Notes under the pieces: generated by a model | Told to the model about the DNA's origin: nothing | Database searches by the model: none | The model's input: only the letters and a program-made list of their open reading frames with translations | Source of the DNA: Beijerinckiaceae bacterium | Lineage (GTDB): Bacteria; Pseudomonadota; Alphaproteobacteria; Rhizobiales; Beijerinckiaceae | DNA length: 64,000 nt | Direction: 5' to 3' | NCBI GenBank assembly: GCA_027531565.1 | Contig: JAPZSB010000002.1 | Span: 310,001-374,000 of the forward strand | Program-made: the position numbers and the translations under genes | Shown here: one piece after another, positions 1-11,103 of the stretch | Layout: each line of letters begins with the position of its first letter | Numbering within the stretch: the first letter of the stretch is position 1

Positions 1-425
1 TGGCGCCGGGCACCTCCCGCGTCGCCGAGGTCTCGCAGCCCGACGCGCTGGATCACGGCCCCGTCGATGTGCCGGCCGAGCAGGCCCGCGGCCTGAGCCG
101 GCAGGCGCTGCTGGCCAAGGCCTCGCAGGTCCGCCTTCAGGAGAGCGGCGTGCTCGCCACACCGGCGGCACCGGCCGCGCCCGCCGCCAGCGCCCGCGCC
201 GTGGCCAATGCGCCGGCCGCACCGTCCACGGCTGTCGTTGCGCCGCCGCGCTCGACAGCGACTGCCCTGGTCTCGTCCGAGCCGTCGCGGAAGCAGGAGC
301 CGGCCTTCTACCAGCGCTGGATCGGTTCCCTCGGCAACCTGACAGCCAGCGCCGCCGGAACGGGCGAGGACGCGCCGCAGGCCGTTACCGCGCCGCTGCC
401 GCCCAAGGCGCCGCCGCGCCGCTGA
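1..425 (+). CDS. C-terminal part of an Ala/Pro-rich protein (5' end outside window)
   Basis: The frame is open from the left edge, so this is the tail of a longer protein whose start is not visible. About 140 residues can be read. They are dominated by Ala, Pro, Ser and Thr, with runs such as ATPAAPAAPAAS, and end in a basic PPKAPPRR. No domain or motif is recognisable, and low-complexity tails like this usually belong to envelope or regulatory proteins. An internal GTG could start a 118-residue protein, but the uninterrupted upstream frame makes a partial gene more likely. A strong hairpin terminator follows the stop codon. Function unknown. Confidence 0.5.
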   Translation, partial: APGTSRVAEVSQPDALDHGPVDVPAEQARGLSRQALLAKASQVRLQESGVLATPAAPAAPAASARAVANAPAAPSTAVVAPPRSTATALVSSEPSRKQEPAFYQRWIGSLGNLTASAAGTGEDAPQAVTAPLPPKAPPRR

Positions 426-450
426 GCGCCGGCCTCCCCGCGACAGCGTG

Positions 451-475
451 AAGCCCCCTCTCGAGGGGGCTTTTT
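451..475 (+). terminator. Rho-independent terminator
   Basis: A GC-rich inverted repeat (arms AGCCCCCTC and GAGGGGGCT, nearly no loop) is followed directly by five T residues on the plus strand. It lies 26 bases after the stop of the Ala/Pro-rich gene and before the convergent methyltransferase gene. On the minus strand the T-run is short, so it should work mainly for the plus-strand gene. Confidence 0.85.
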
Positions 476-496
476 CGTGCAGGCCCTGCGACGGGC

Positions 497-1096
497 TCAG
501 ACTTCCGGTTCGAGAATGATGATGTTCGCCGTCACGAAGGGCCGGAACCGGCCATGCCGCGTGATCGTCGTCAGGAAATGGCCGAGTTCGGGGTAACCGC
601 CCTCGCCGGTGAAATCGGCCGCATCGTCGATCAGCACCACATGCCCTTCGACCGGTGAATCGAGGATGCAGCGGATTTCCGCGCTGATCGGCGAGGCCTG
701 GGCACCATGGGCGGTTTCGCCGGCCGAATAATGCCCGTCCAGCCAGAACAGGGCCGGTTCCTTCAGCAGGGCGACGATGCGCGGCAGCACATCCGCCGCG
801 TCGCCCTGATGGAGTTCGACGTTGTTCCGGCCGGCGAAGCGCTGGTTGGCCCGGTCAAAGTATTCCGGCGAGAGTTCGACCGAAATCGACCGGATCCCGG
901 TGGCCGCCACGGAGGCAAGGGTGTCGCCCTTGAACGTGCCGGTCTCGATGAAGGTTCCGAAGCCGTAGCTCTCGAGATAGCGATGGATCAGCCGCCGCTT
1001 GACGGCCGGTGCCGGCGGGTTCGGCATGCCCGACATCACCCAGCGGAAAATCTGGGCGGCGTTGCGGACATGGTTGAGGCGCTGCAGGACGGACAT
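497..1096 (-). CDS. Class I SAM-dependent methyltransferase
   Basis: A 199-residue protein with a Rossmann-type methyltransferase core. The glycine-rich SAM loop reads FIETGTFKGD at about residues 49-58, an acidic strand-2 end reads ELSPEY at 74-79, and WLDGHYSAG (118-126) and LIDDAAD (155-161) supply the later core strands. The acceptor substrate cannot be told from sequence. The aspartate-rich LIDDAAD segment recalls the metal-binding TylF/macrocin type, which is only a resemblance. The gene starts 23 bases after the secA stop in the same direction and is probably read through from secA. Sure of the fold, not of the role. Confidence 0.75.
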   Translation of the reverse strand: MSVLQRLNHVRNAAQIFRWVMSGMPNPPAPAVKRRLIHRYLESYGFGTFIETGTFKGDTLASVAATGIRSISVELSPEYFDRANQRFAGRNNVELHQGDAADVLPRIVALLKEPALFWLDGHYSAGETAHGAQASPISAEIRCILDSPVEGHVVLIDDAADFTGEGGYPELGHFLTTITRHGRFRPFVTANIIILEPEV

Positions 1097-1119
1097 GGAT
1101 CAGGGCCGCTTGCCGCCGG

Positions 1120-3981
<2,862 letters not shown>

Positions 3982-4266
3982 GCACCGTCTTCCTTGTTCT
4001 CGCCGGATGGCGGATCGGGCGGGTCGCTGCGGAAGCGATCCGGCCCGGAATGACCTGAAATCAGATCGGATGATCGCCGGAGATAAGGATCGGCACAGGC
4101 CATTGTCAATGTTCGCGCTTTCCGGAACGTGCCCCGGAACACCAATCCGTGACCGGAAGACGCGCCGGGCCGGGCCCTGCGGGGGCTCGCCAATGCTGGC
4201 GCTTTGCGATAACGGAACTCTACGCACCCGGCCGCGCCGCCCGCCGGGATCAACCCGGAGATCCTC

Positions 4267-5109
4267 ATGTCCAAGACGCTCCTTCTCTCGTTCGCCCTGG
4301 CCATCGGCCTTTCCGGCCCGGTTGCGATGGCCCAGGCCCCCGCGGGCAAGGTTCTCGCCCGGGTGAATGGCGAGCCGATCACCGAACTGGATGTCACCAC
4401 GGCGATGGACGATGTCGGATCGGAATATCCCAATCTGACGCCGGACGGCCTGCGCAACCTGACGCTCGAATTCCTGATCGAGATGAAGATCGTCGCGCAG
4501 AAGGCCAAGGCCGACAAGATTGACCAGACCGACGAGTTCAAGCGCCGCATGGCCTATGTCCAGCAGCGCGTGCTGATGCAGCAATTGCTGCTCCGCGAGG
4601 CGAATGCCGCCACCAGCGATGCCGCGGTCAAGAAATTCTATGACGAGCAGGTCGCGCAGATCAAACCGGTCGACGAGGTTCGGGCGCGCCATATCCTCGT
4701 CGAGAGCGAGGATGATGCGAAGAAGATCGTCGAGCGTCTCAAGGGCGGCGAGGATTTCGCCAAGGTCGCCAAGGAAGCCTCCAAGGATCCCGGCTCGGGC
4801 GCGGAAGGGGGCGATCTCGGCTTCTTCACGCAGGACCGCATGGTGCCGGAATTCGCCAATGCCGCCTTCGCGATGAAGCCCGGCGAGCTTTCCGCCCCGG
4901 TCAAAAGCCAGTTCGGCTGGCATGTCATCAAGGTCGAGGAACGCCGCCAGCGCCCGCTGCCGGCCTTCGACCAGATCAAGGACCGCGTGGCCCAGTCGCT
5001 CGCGGCGCGTGCGCAGCAGGAATACCTGACCAAGCTGCGACAGGCGGCGAAGATCGAGAAGCTGGACGCCCCCGCTGAAGCCAAGCCCGGCGAGCAGAAG
5101 AAGAACTGA
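4267..5109 (+). CDS. Parvulin-type peptidylprolyl isomerase, exported
   Basis: A 280-residue periplasmic PpiC/SurA-like chaperone. Residues 1-22 form a Sec signal peptide ending AMA before Q23. A helical SurA-N-like region (about 30-130) follows, then a parvulin domain (about 137-225) with RARHILV, GGDLGFF (181-187) and FGWHVI (216-221). The tail is Lys-rich and flexible. It should catalyse prolyl isomerisation and assist folding of envelope proteins delivered by the Sec route, which fits its place opposite secA. A GGAGA ribosome binding site precedes the ATG. argJ follows after 11 bases, so the two are probably cotranscribed. Confidence 0.92.
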   Translation: MSKTLLLSFALAIGLSGPVAMAQAPAGKVLARVNGEPITELDVTTAMDDVGSEYPNLTPDGLRNLTLEFLIEMKIVAQKAKADKIDQTDEFKRRMAYVQQRVLMQQLLLREANAATSDAAVKKFYDEQVAQIKPVDEVRARHILVESEDDAKKIVERLKGGEDFAKVAKEASKDPGSGAEGGDLGFFTQDRMVPEFANAAFAMKPGELSAPVKSQFGWHVIKVEERRQRPLPAFDQIKDRVAQSLAARAQQEYLTKLRQAAKIEKLDAPAEAKPGEQKKN

Positions 5110-5120
5110 GGCACGCATCC

Positions 5121-6371
5121 ATGGCCGGAAAGAACGTCCCCGTTTCGCCCCTCGCTCCGAAGAAGACGCCGAAAATGCCGGCGGTGGATGGCGTGGCCTT
5201 TGCCACGGCCGAGGCCGGCATCCGCTACAAGGGGCGGACGGATGTGCTCCTTGCCGTGCTGGCCCCGGGCAGCACCATGGCCGGGGTCTTCACCCGGTCG
5301 AAATGCCCGTCGGCGGCCGTGGACTGGTGCCGCCAGATCCTGCCGGGCGGCAAGGCCCGGGCGGTGATCGTCAATTCCGGCAATGCCAATGCCTTCACGG
5401 GACTCAAGGGCCGCGATGCGGTGAAGCTGACGGCGGAAATCGGCGCGAAGGCCGTGGGCTGCACGCCGGGCGAGATCGCCATCGCCTCGACCGGGGTGAT
5501 CGGCGAGCCGCTGGATGCGACGAAGTTCAATGGCGTGCTGGCGGAATGCGCGTCCCGCGTGAAGGGCGATGCCTGGCTGGAGGCGGCCCGGGCCATCATG
5601 ACCACCGATACCTTCCCCAAGGTGGCGACACGGAAGGCGAAGATCGACGGCGTCGAGGTGACGATTTCCGGAATCGCCAAGGGGGCCGGCATGATCGCGC
5701 CCGACATGGCGACGATGCTGTCCTTCGTCTTCACCGATGCCGCGATCGATGCCGGCGCGCTTCAGGAATGCCTGGCGAAGGGCGTGCGTGGCAGCTTCAA
5801 CGCCGTGACGGTGGACAGCGACATGTCGACCTCCGACACGCTGATGCTGTTCGCGACCGGGCAGGCGGCGAAACGCGGCCAGAAGGCGGTGACCGGCCCG
5901 GGTGATGCCCGGCTCGGCGGGTTCCGTCGGGCGCTCAACGCGCTCCTGCTCGACCTTGCGGTGCAGGTCGCGCGGGATGGCGAGGGAGCGCGGAAGCTGA
6001 TCGAGGTGACGGTCGAGGGCGCGACGAGCAGCCGCTCGGCCAAGCGCATCGCGATGTCCATCGCGAATTCGCCGCTGGTGAAGACAGCCGTGGCCGGCGA
6101 GGATGCGAACTGGGGCCGGATCGTCATGGCGGTCGGCAAGGCCGGCGAGCCGGCCGAGCGGGACCTGCTCTCGATCCATTTCGGGCCGCACCGCGTGGCC
6201 CATCTCGGCGCGCGGGATCCCGGCTATGACGAGGCGGCGGTCACCGCCTACATGCAGGGCGACCATATCCGCGTCCGGGCGGAAATCGGGCTCGGCCGGG
6301 GCAAGGCCACCGTCTATACCTGCGACCTGACCAAGGCCTATGTCGAGATCAACGGGGATTACCGCTCTTGA
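5121..6371 (+). CDS. argJ: Bifunctional ornithine acetyltransferase / N-acetylglutamate synthase ArgJ
   Basis: ArgJ moves the acetyl group from N-acetylornithine to glutamate in the cyclic arginine pathway and may also use acetyl-CoA. The 416-residue precursor has the self-cleavage site in [11 protein letters not shown], with T198 as the expected N-terminal nucleophile of the beta chain after cut A197/T198. The Asn-rich oxyanion region [11 protein letters not shown] is at about 84-94. It begins 11 bases after the PPIase with a GAGG ribosome binding site, and its stop overlaps the TTG start of mutT. Confidence 0.97.
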   Translation: MAGKNVPVSPLAPKKTPKMPAVDGVAFATAEAGIRYKGRTDVLLAVLAPGSTMAGVFTRSKCPSAAVDWCRQILPGGKARAVIVNSGNANAFTGLKGRDAVKLTAEIGAKAVGCTPGEIAIASTGVIGEPLDATKFNGVLAECASRVKGDAWLEAARAIMTTDTFPKVATRKAKIDGVEVTISGIAKGAGMIAPDMATMLSFVFTDAAIDAGALQECLAKGVRGSFNAVTVDSDMSTSDTLMLFATGQAAKRGQKAVTGPGDARLGGFRRALNALLLDLAVQVARDGEGARKLIEVTVEGATSSRSAKRIAMSIANSPLVKTAVAGEDANWGRIVMAVGKAGEPAERDLLSIHFGPHRVAHLGARDPGYDEAAVTAYMQGDHIRVRAEIGLGRGKATVYTCDLTKAYVEINGDYRS

Positions 6372-6766
6372 AGCTGGTCCTCGTCGTCGCGGCGGCGCTG
6401 GTCGATGCCGACCGGCGCGTGCTCATCGCCCAGCGGCCGGAGGGCAAGAGCCTCGGCGGGCTGTGGGAATTCCCGGGCGGCAAGGTCGAGCCGGGCGAGC
6501 GCCCGGAGGAAACGCTGATCCGCGAGCTGCGCGAGGAACTGGCGATCACGGTTAAGGAACCGTGTCTCGCGCCGCTCAACTTTGCGTCGTATGCTTACCC
6601 GGACTTTCATCTGCTGATGCCATTGTATGTCTGCCGCCGGTGGGAAGGAATCCCGCAGGCGGTTGAGCATCAGGCGATCCGCTGGGTGCCGCCCAACCGG
6701 CTTCGGGACTTCCCGATGCCGCCGGCGGACGAGCCCCTCATCCCCTCGCTCATTGATCTGCTTTGA
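6368..6766 (+). CDS. mutT: Nudix hydrolase, 8-oxo-dGTP diphosphatase MutT
   Basis: A 132-residue Nudix enzyme that should sanitise the nucleotide pool by hydrolysing 8-oxo-dGTP. The Nudix box spans residues 38-60, with GKVEPGE followed by RELREEL carrying the metal-binding glutamates. LWEFPGG just before the box is typical of MutT rather than of other Nudix families. The start is TTG, overlapping the argJ stop (TTGA), which indicates translational coupling. An alternative in-frame start would remove the first strand, so I keep the TTG. Confidence 0.93.
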   Translation: MKLVLVVAAALVDADRRVLIAQRPEGKSLGGLWEFPGGKVEPGERPEETLIRELREELAITVKEPCLAPLNFASYAYPDFHLLMPLYVCRRWEGIPQAVEHQAIRWVPPNRLRDFPMPPADEPLIPSLIDLL

Positions 6767-6799
6767 GCCCGGGAAGGGCTGGACCGGCCGGAGGATGGA

Positions 6800-6976
6800 A
6801 TGAAGGCGCTCGTGAGGCGGTTTGTCGAGGATCGACAGGGCGCGACAGCCATCGAATACAGCCTGATCGCGGTGCTGCTCGCCGGTGCCCTGCTTGCGGC
6901 CTGGCCCAGTTTCTACGAAGGGTTCATGGCGTCATGGACCAATGCCGGCAACGTGATCAAGAACGCCGTCAAATAG
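6800..6976 (+). CDS. Flp/Fap-type IVb pilin, short orphan
   Basis: A 58-residue open frame with the hallmark of Flp pilin precursors: a short basic leader (MKALVRRFVEDRQ), then GATAIEYSLIA, where prepilin peptidase would cut after the Gly and the mature protein begins ATAIEY with the +5 Glu. A hydrophobic helix of about 20 residues follows and the tail is short and polar. Such pilins assemble into Tad/Flp adhesion pili in the envelope. No tad or cpa assembly genes lie in this window, so it must rely on a distant locus or do something else. A GGAGGATGGA ribosome binding site sits just upstream. Confidence 0.85.
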   Translation: MKALVRRFVEDRQGATAIEYSLIAVLLAGALLAAWPSFYEGFMASWTNAGNVIKNAVK

Positions 6977-6977
6977 G

Positions 6978-7835
6978 TCATTCCGGCGCGTCCTGCGCCC
7001 GGATCCGCGCCAAGGCTTCCTCCAGCCGCATGGTGCCACTGCCGCGCCGTGCCGGTTTCTGCTGGCTTTCATGCGGCGTCCAGCCCGATATCCAGATGAA
7101 GTCGAACGTGGCGCGCAGGCGTCCGTCCGGATCGGCATGGCGTTCCGCGTAAAGCGCGGCTGCCCGCAGGAGAATGGCGCGCGTCAGCGGCGGCTGGCCA
7201 GGGCGGAGAAGCGGCAGGGCCGTGGCGCCCATCGCGCGCAGGTCCCGCAGGAGATCAACCATCGTGGCATAGCGCAGGGTGACGCGGTCGAGATCGGCCA
7301 CCGGCAGCGCGAATCCCGCGCGCTGCAGCAGCTGGCCGGCGCTGCGCACATCGACCATCGGAAAGACCCGCAACCCCGCGGCGCCGCGGATCTCGCTTTC
7401 GGCGGTCATCAGGCATTCGCGCAGTTCGTGCAGCGTGTCGCCGCCGGGAAAGGTTGCGACCAGCAGGCCGTCCGGCTTCAGCAGGGCGCGGATGCGGGCG
7501 AGCAGGCCGGGCAGGTCGTTCACGCGGTGGAGGGCATGGGCCGAGACGACCAGCGGCAGATCGCCGGGCACTCCGCCGTCGTCGAGCAGCGCTTCCGGAC
7601 TGGCGGTGGTGAGGTTCCGCGCCCGGCCGGTGCCGGCCAGCCAATCCGCGAGGAACCCGCCGGGCGTGCCGAGATCGAGGCCACCGTCGAAATCCCTGAG
7701 AACCGGCGCGAGGCGATCAACCAGATCCTCCGCGCTGCGTTCGAGCAGGAATGTCTCGGCGCCGAGCCGCCGGGCCCGCGCGAGGGCCAGCCCCGCCTTG
7801 ACGGGATCAAAGAGTTCGGGAACGCTCGCGGCCAT
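6978..7835 (-). CDS. BioC/NDUFAF5-like methyltransferase-domain protein
   Basis: A 285-residue protein starting MAASVPELFDP. After an N-terminal helix (RRLGAETFLLERSAEDL) comes a degenerate SAM-binding strand (LDLGTPGG), then SAHALHRVNDLPGLL and LKPDGLLVATFPGGDTL, as in the BioC and NDUFAF5 families. In mitochondria and alphaproteobacteria, relatives beside comF act as hydroxylases or methyltransferases in complex I maturation. The weak glycine loop makes true methyltransferase activity uncertain. It is divergent from comF with 46 bases between the starts. Its stop lies one base from the stop of the convergent pilin gene. Confidence 0.8.
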   Translation of the reverse strand: MAASVPELFDPVKAGLALARARRLGAETFLLERSAEDLVDRLAPVLRDFDGGLDLGTPGGFLADWLAGTGRARNLTTASPEALLDDGGVPGDLPLVVSAHALHRVNDLPGLLARIRALLKPDGLLVATFPGGDTLHELRECLMTAESEIRGAAGLRVFPMVDVRSAGQLLQRAGFALPVADLDRVTLRYATMVDLLRDLRAMGATALPLLRPGQPPLTRAILLRAAALYAERHADPDGRLRATFDFIWISGWTPHESQQKPARRGSGTMRLEEALARIRAQDAPE

Positions 7836-7881
7836 TGTTTGATCCTTTACCGGCGTCGGCTTGCGGCGCGACAGCATAGAG

Positions 7882-8649
7882 ATGATGCCGTTTCTTTCCT
7901 TTTTGCAGGGCGCTGTCCATCGCGGTGCCCGTTCCCTGGCGGATTTCCTGCTGCCACCGCAATGCGTGCTGTGCCAGGCGGCGACGGCGGACCCAGGCGG
8001 GCTCTGCGCGGCATGCTGGTGCACGATGGCCTTCATCCATGAGCCGGTCTGCCAGCGCCTCGGCACGCCCTTCGCTGTGGATTTCGGGGCGGAGATGCTC
8101 TCGCCCGCCGCCATGGCCGATCCGCCGGCCTTTGACCGGGGGCGGGCGGCGTTGCGCCATGCCGGTGCCGCGCGGCAACTGGTCTCGCGGCTCAAATACG
8201 GCGAGCGGCTCGACCTTGCGCCGCTCATGGCGCGGCTGATGGCCGCCGCGGGCCGGTCGATCCTCGCCGATGCCACGGTGCTGGTGCCGGTTCCGCTCCA
8301 TCGCGGGCGGCTCTGGCGCCGGCGCTACAACCAGGCGGCGTTGCTCGCCCGGGAGATCGGCCGGCTGACGGGACTTCCGGTGATCGATGACGCGCTCATC
8401 CGCCGCCGCGCCACCGCGCCGCAGGTCGGCCTGCGCCGGACCGAGCGGCAGGGCAATGTCAGCGGCGCCTTCGCCGTCGGGCCGGACGGGGCGCGGCGCC
8501 TCGCTGGCCATCGCGTGGTTGTGATCGACGATGTTCGGACGACGGGTGCAACACTGAATGCCTGTGCCCATATCTTGCGAAAGGCCGGCGCCGCGCGCAT
8601 TGATGTGCTGACCTTTTCGCTTGTCACCGGCGCCGAGGCGCTGCCCTGA
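7882..8649 (+). CDS. comF: ComF-family phosphoribosyltransferase-like protein
   Basis: A 255-residue protein if read from the first of two tandem ATGs; an upstream TTG would add 7 residues. An N-terminal four-cysteine zinc site (C28, C31, C42, C45) is followed by a type I phosphoribosyltransferase fold with the PRPP loop VVVIDDVRTTGAT at about 212-224. ComF in competent bacteria is a cytoplasmic factor in handling incoming single-stranded DNA. In alphaproteobacteria its role is less defined. It heads a tight plus-strand cluster with grxC, an amidase and a DUF1178 gene. Confidence 0.92.
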   Translation: MMPFLSFLQGAVHRGARSLADFLLPPQCVLCQAATADPGGLCAACWCTMAFIHEPVCQRLGTPFAVDFGAEMLSPAAMADPPAFDRGRAALRHAGAARQLVSRLKYGERLDLAPLMARLMAAAGRSILADATVLVPVPLHRGRLWRRRYNQAALLAREIGRLTGLPVIDDALIRRRATAPQVGLRRTERQGNVSGAFAVGPDGARRLAGHRVVVIDDVRTTGATLNACAHILRKAGAARIDVLTFSLVTGAEALP

Positions 8650-8657
8650 GGGATGAG

Positions 8658-8930
8658 ATGGCTGAAGTCCTTGTCTATTCGAAGGCCTATTGCCCGTATT
8701 GCGATGCTGCCAAGGCCCTGCTGCGGCAGAAGGGCGTGACGTTCCGGGAGATCGACCTCACGCGCGATCCGGCCGGCCAGCGGGCGATGGCCCAGAAGGC
8801 GAATGGCCGGTCGACCGTCCCGCAGATCTTCATCGACGGGTTCCATGTCGGGGGCTGCGACGATCTCCATGCGCTCGATGCCCGTGGCGGGCTCGATCCG
8901 CTTCTGGCCGGAAAGGAGCAGGCCCGATGA
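8658..8930 (+). CDS. grxC: Glutaredoxin 3 (GrxC)
   Basis: A 90-residue dithiol glutaredoxin with active site CPYC at residues 12-15, the glutathione-binding TVP loop (STVPQIFID) and a GG pair in HVGGCDD. It reduces protein and mixed glutathione disulfides in the cytosol. It starts 8 bases after comF and its stop overlaps the ATG of the following amidase. Sharing an operon with an amidase of the deaminated-glutathione type makes biochemical sense. Confidence 0.95.
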   Translation: MAEVLVYSKAYCPYCDAAKALLRQKGVTFREIDLTRDPAGQRAMAQKANGRSTVPQIFIDGFHVGGCDDLHALDARGGLDPLLAGKEQAR

Positions 8931-9778
8931 GCCGGATTCTCGCCGCCGTGCTGCAGATGCGGACCGGGCGCGATGTCGCCCGGAACATCGACGATCTCCT
9001 CGGCCTTGCCAGCGATGCCGCCGCGCAGGGCGCGCGGTTCCTGCAATCGCCGGAAATGTCGAACATTCTCGAACGCGACCGCGCGCGGCTGTTCGAGGCG
9101 GTCCGCCCCGAAGAGGAGGATCCGATGCTCGCAGCCGCGCGCGATTTCGCGCGGCGCTTCAAGGTGTCATTCCATCTCGGCTCGATCGCGGTGAAATCGG
9201 GCGACCGGCTGGCCAATCGCGGATTCCTGATCGATGCCGAGGGTGAGATCACCGCGCGCTACGGCAAGATGCACCTGTTCGACGTGGACCTGCCCAATGG
9301 CGAGAGCTGGCGCGAAAGCGCCACCTACCAGCCCGGCGACTGCGCGGTGCTGGCTCCGGCGGCCGGCGCCCTTGTCGGCATGGGTATCTGCTATGACCTG
9401 CGTTTCCCCGCCCTGTTCCACGCGCTGGCGAAGGAGGGCGCGGACATCCTGACCGCGCCGGCCTGCTTCACCCGCCAGACCGGCGAGGCGCATTGGCAGG
9501 TGCTCCAGCGCGCCCGGGCGATCGAGACCGGATCCTACATGATCTCGGCGGCGCAGGGCGGCCGGCACGAGGATGGCCGCGAGAGCTATGGCCATTCGAT
9601 CATCGTCGATCCCTGGGGCCGCGTCCTGGCCGAGGGCGGTGATGCACCGGGCGTCTTCCTGGCTGAGCTTGATCTCGAGCGCGTACGCGAGGCGCGGGCC
9701 CGGATCCCGGCGCTGAAACATGCGCGGGCCATCGCCGTCTCGCGGCAGGGATTCGTCGCGGAGCAGGCGGCCGAATGA
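8927..9778 (+). CDS. Carbon-nitrogen hydrolase, Nit1/Nit2-like amidase
   Basis: A 283-residue nitrilase-superfamily enzyme with the full Glu-Lys-Cys triad: E43 in LQSPEMSN, K114 in YGKMHLFDVDLP and C155 in GMGICYDLRFP. The KMHLFDVD pattern fits the Nit1/Nit2 branch, whose members hydrolyse deaminated glutathione or omega-amides such as alpha-ketoglutaramate. Deaminated glutathione amidase is my preferred reading because of the adjacent glutaredoxin, but substrate is not provable here. The ATG overlaps the grxC stop (ATGA), and the stop overlaps the next gene in the same way. Confidence 0.9.
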   Translation: MSRILAAVLQMRTGRDVARNIDDLLGLASDAAAQGARFLQSPEMSNILERDRARLFEAVRPEEEDPMLAAARDFARRFKVSFHLGSIAVKSGDRLANRGFLIDAEGEITARYGKMHLFDVDLPNGESWRESATYQPGDCAVLAPAAGALVGMGICYDLRFPALFHALAKEGADILTAPACFTRQTGEAHWQVLQRARAIETGSYMISAAQGGRHEDGRESYGHSIIVDPWGRVLAEGGDAPGVFLAELDLERVREARARIPALKHARAIAVSRQGFVAEQAAE

Positions 9779-10218
9779 TCCGCTACGCCCTCATCTGCGA
9801 TGCGGGCCATGCCTTCGAGAGCTGGTTCCGCGACAGCGAGAGCTTCGACCGGCAGGCCAGGCGAGGGCAGGTGAATTGCCCCACCTGCCACTCGGCGCGT
9901 GTTTCCAAGCAGATCATGGCCCCGGCCGTCGCCACCCGGAAGGAAGAAGCCGGGCAGGCCGAAACCGGGCAGCCCATGGTCATGCCGGCCGCGCCCGATG
10001 CCGAGATCCGGCAGATGCTCCGCGCCCTGCGCGCGCAGATCGAGGCGAATGCCGAGCATGTCGGCCCGCGTTTTGCCGAGGAAGCGCGCAAGATCCATTA
10101 CGGCGAGACCGAGGAACGCGCGATCTACGGCACCACGTCGGTCAAGGAAGCGGCCGCCCTGCATGAGGAGGGAATCGAGGTCCTGCCGATTCCCGTGCTG
10201 CCGGACGAGCGGAACTGA
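9775..10218 (+). CDS. DUF1178 family protein
   Basis: A 147-residue protein of a family common in alpha- and betaproteobacteria. It opens IRYALICDAGHAFESWF and has a zinc-ribbon-like set of C8, H12 and C35-x2-C38 (NCPTC). A Pro/Glu-rich linker and a helical C-terminal half with HYGETEERAIYGT follow. The function of DUF1178 is not established; the ribbon suggests metal binding. The ATGA overlap with the amidase places it as the last gene of the comF cluster, and its stop abuts the stop of convergent ubiG with no base between. Confidence 0.88.
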   Translation: MIRYALICDAGHAFESWFRDSESFDRQARRGQVNCPTCHSARVSKQIMAPAVATRKEEAGQAETGQPMVMPAAPDAEIRQMLRALRAQIEANAEHVGPRFAEEARKIHYGETEERAIYGTTSVKEAAALHEEGIEVLPIPVLPDERN

Positions 10219-10977
10219 TCAGTCCGCCGGCTTCACCGCCACGGCGAGATAGTTCACGTCGCAATCCTCCGAGAGCTGCCACGCCCCCGTCAGCGGCTGG
10301 AAGACCATGCCGCTGCGGGTGGTCGGTGTAAGCCCGGCCGCCATGAAATGCGTGTCGAGTTCGTCCGGCGTGACGAAGCGCTTCCAGTCATGCGTGCCGC
10401 GGGGCAGCCAGCGCAGGACATATTCCGCGCCAACAATGGCGAGGCCCCAGGATTTCAGCGTGCGGTTGAGCGTCGAGGCGATGAGGATGCCGCCCGGCCG
10501 GAGATGGCGTGCCGCCGCCTGCATGAAGGCCTCGACATCCGGCACATGCTCGACCACCTCGAGCATGGTGATGGCGTCGAACGGGGCTTCGGGTTCGAGA
10601 TTCTCGACCGGCAGGGCGCGGTAATCGATGGCAAGGCCGCCCGCCTCGGCATGCTGCCGGGCGATGCGGATATTGTCCTCGGCAAGGTCAAGGCCGGTCA
10701 CATCGAAGCCCATCCGCGCCATCGGCTCGGCGACAAGCCCGGCCCCGCAGCCGAGATCGAGCAGGCGGAGGCCGGAAAAGGCATCCAGCGCGCGCGGGTC
10801 GCGGCCGAAATGCGTCGAGAGCACACGGCGCAGGAAGGTCAGCCGGGTCGGGTTCAGCCGGTGCAGCGGCTTCATCGGCCCGTTGGGGTCCCACCATGTC
10901 TCGGCCAGCGCGTTGAAACGGCCGATCTCGGCGGGATCGAGATTTCCGGCATCGACAGAAGCGGCGCGGTCAGGCAT
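10219..10977 (-). CDS. ubiG: Ubiquinone biosynthesis O-methyltransferase UbiG
   Basis: A 252-residue class I methyltransferase that performs both O-methylations in ubiquinone synthesis at the inner membrane. The family N-terminus is clear (EIGRFNALAETWWDPNGP and LHRLNPTRL). The SAM loop LLDLGCGAG is at about 72-80, and later segments ITMLEVVEHVPD and ASTLNRTLKS are typical of UbiG. The ATG before PDRAASVDAG is chosen; the frame stays open upstream without family similarity. The gene is divergent from lysC. Confidence 0.96.
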   Translation of the reverse strand: MPDRAASVDAGNLDPAEIGRFNALAETWWDPNGPMKPLHRLNPTRLTFLRRVLSTHFGRDPRALDAFSGLRLLDLGCGAGLVAEPMARMGFDVTGLDLAEDNIRIARQHAEAGGLAIDYRALPVENLEPEAPFDAITMLEVVEHVPDVEAFMQAAARHLRPGGILIASTLNRTLKSWGLAIVGAEYVLRWLPRGTHDWKRFVTPDELDTHFMAAGLTPTTRSGMVFQPLTGAWQLSEDCDVNYLAVAVKPAD

Positions 10978-11058
10978 GGGAAACTCCGTCCGGCGAAAGG
11001 CCTGATTGACCGATCTGCCGCCCCCTTCTATACGCGCGCGGTCCGGAATTTCCACCCT

Positions 11059-11079
11059 CGGGGGTTGTCTTGACCCCCG
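11059..11079 (+). promoter_or_regulatory. Hairpin in the lysC leader
   Basis: A perfect 7-bp inverted repeat (arms CGGGGGT and ACCCCCG, 7-base loop) lies 24 bases before the lysC start codon. No T-run follows, so it is not a normal terminator. It could shape the 5' leader of the aspartokinase mRNA, or be chance in GC-rich DNA. No known lysine riboswitch pattern was recognised. Confidence 0.35.
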
Positions 11080-11103
11080 CATGATCCCGAAGGCGAGTTT
11101 CCC

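Noticed and set aside
3982-5118. Upstream continuation of the secA frame on the minus strand
   Set aside because: It is antisense to the PPIase gene and has no similarity to SecA. The family N-terminus MFGALAKT fixes the real start.
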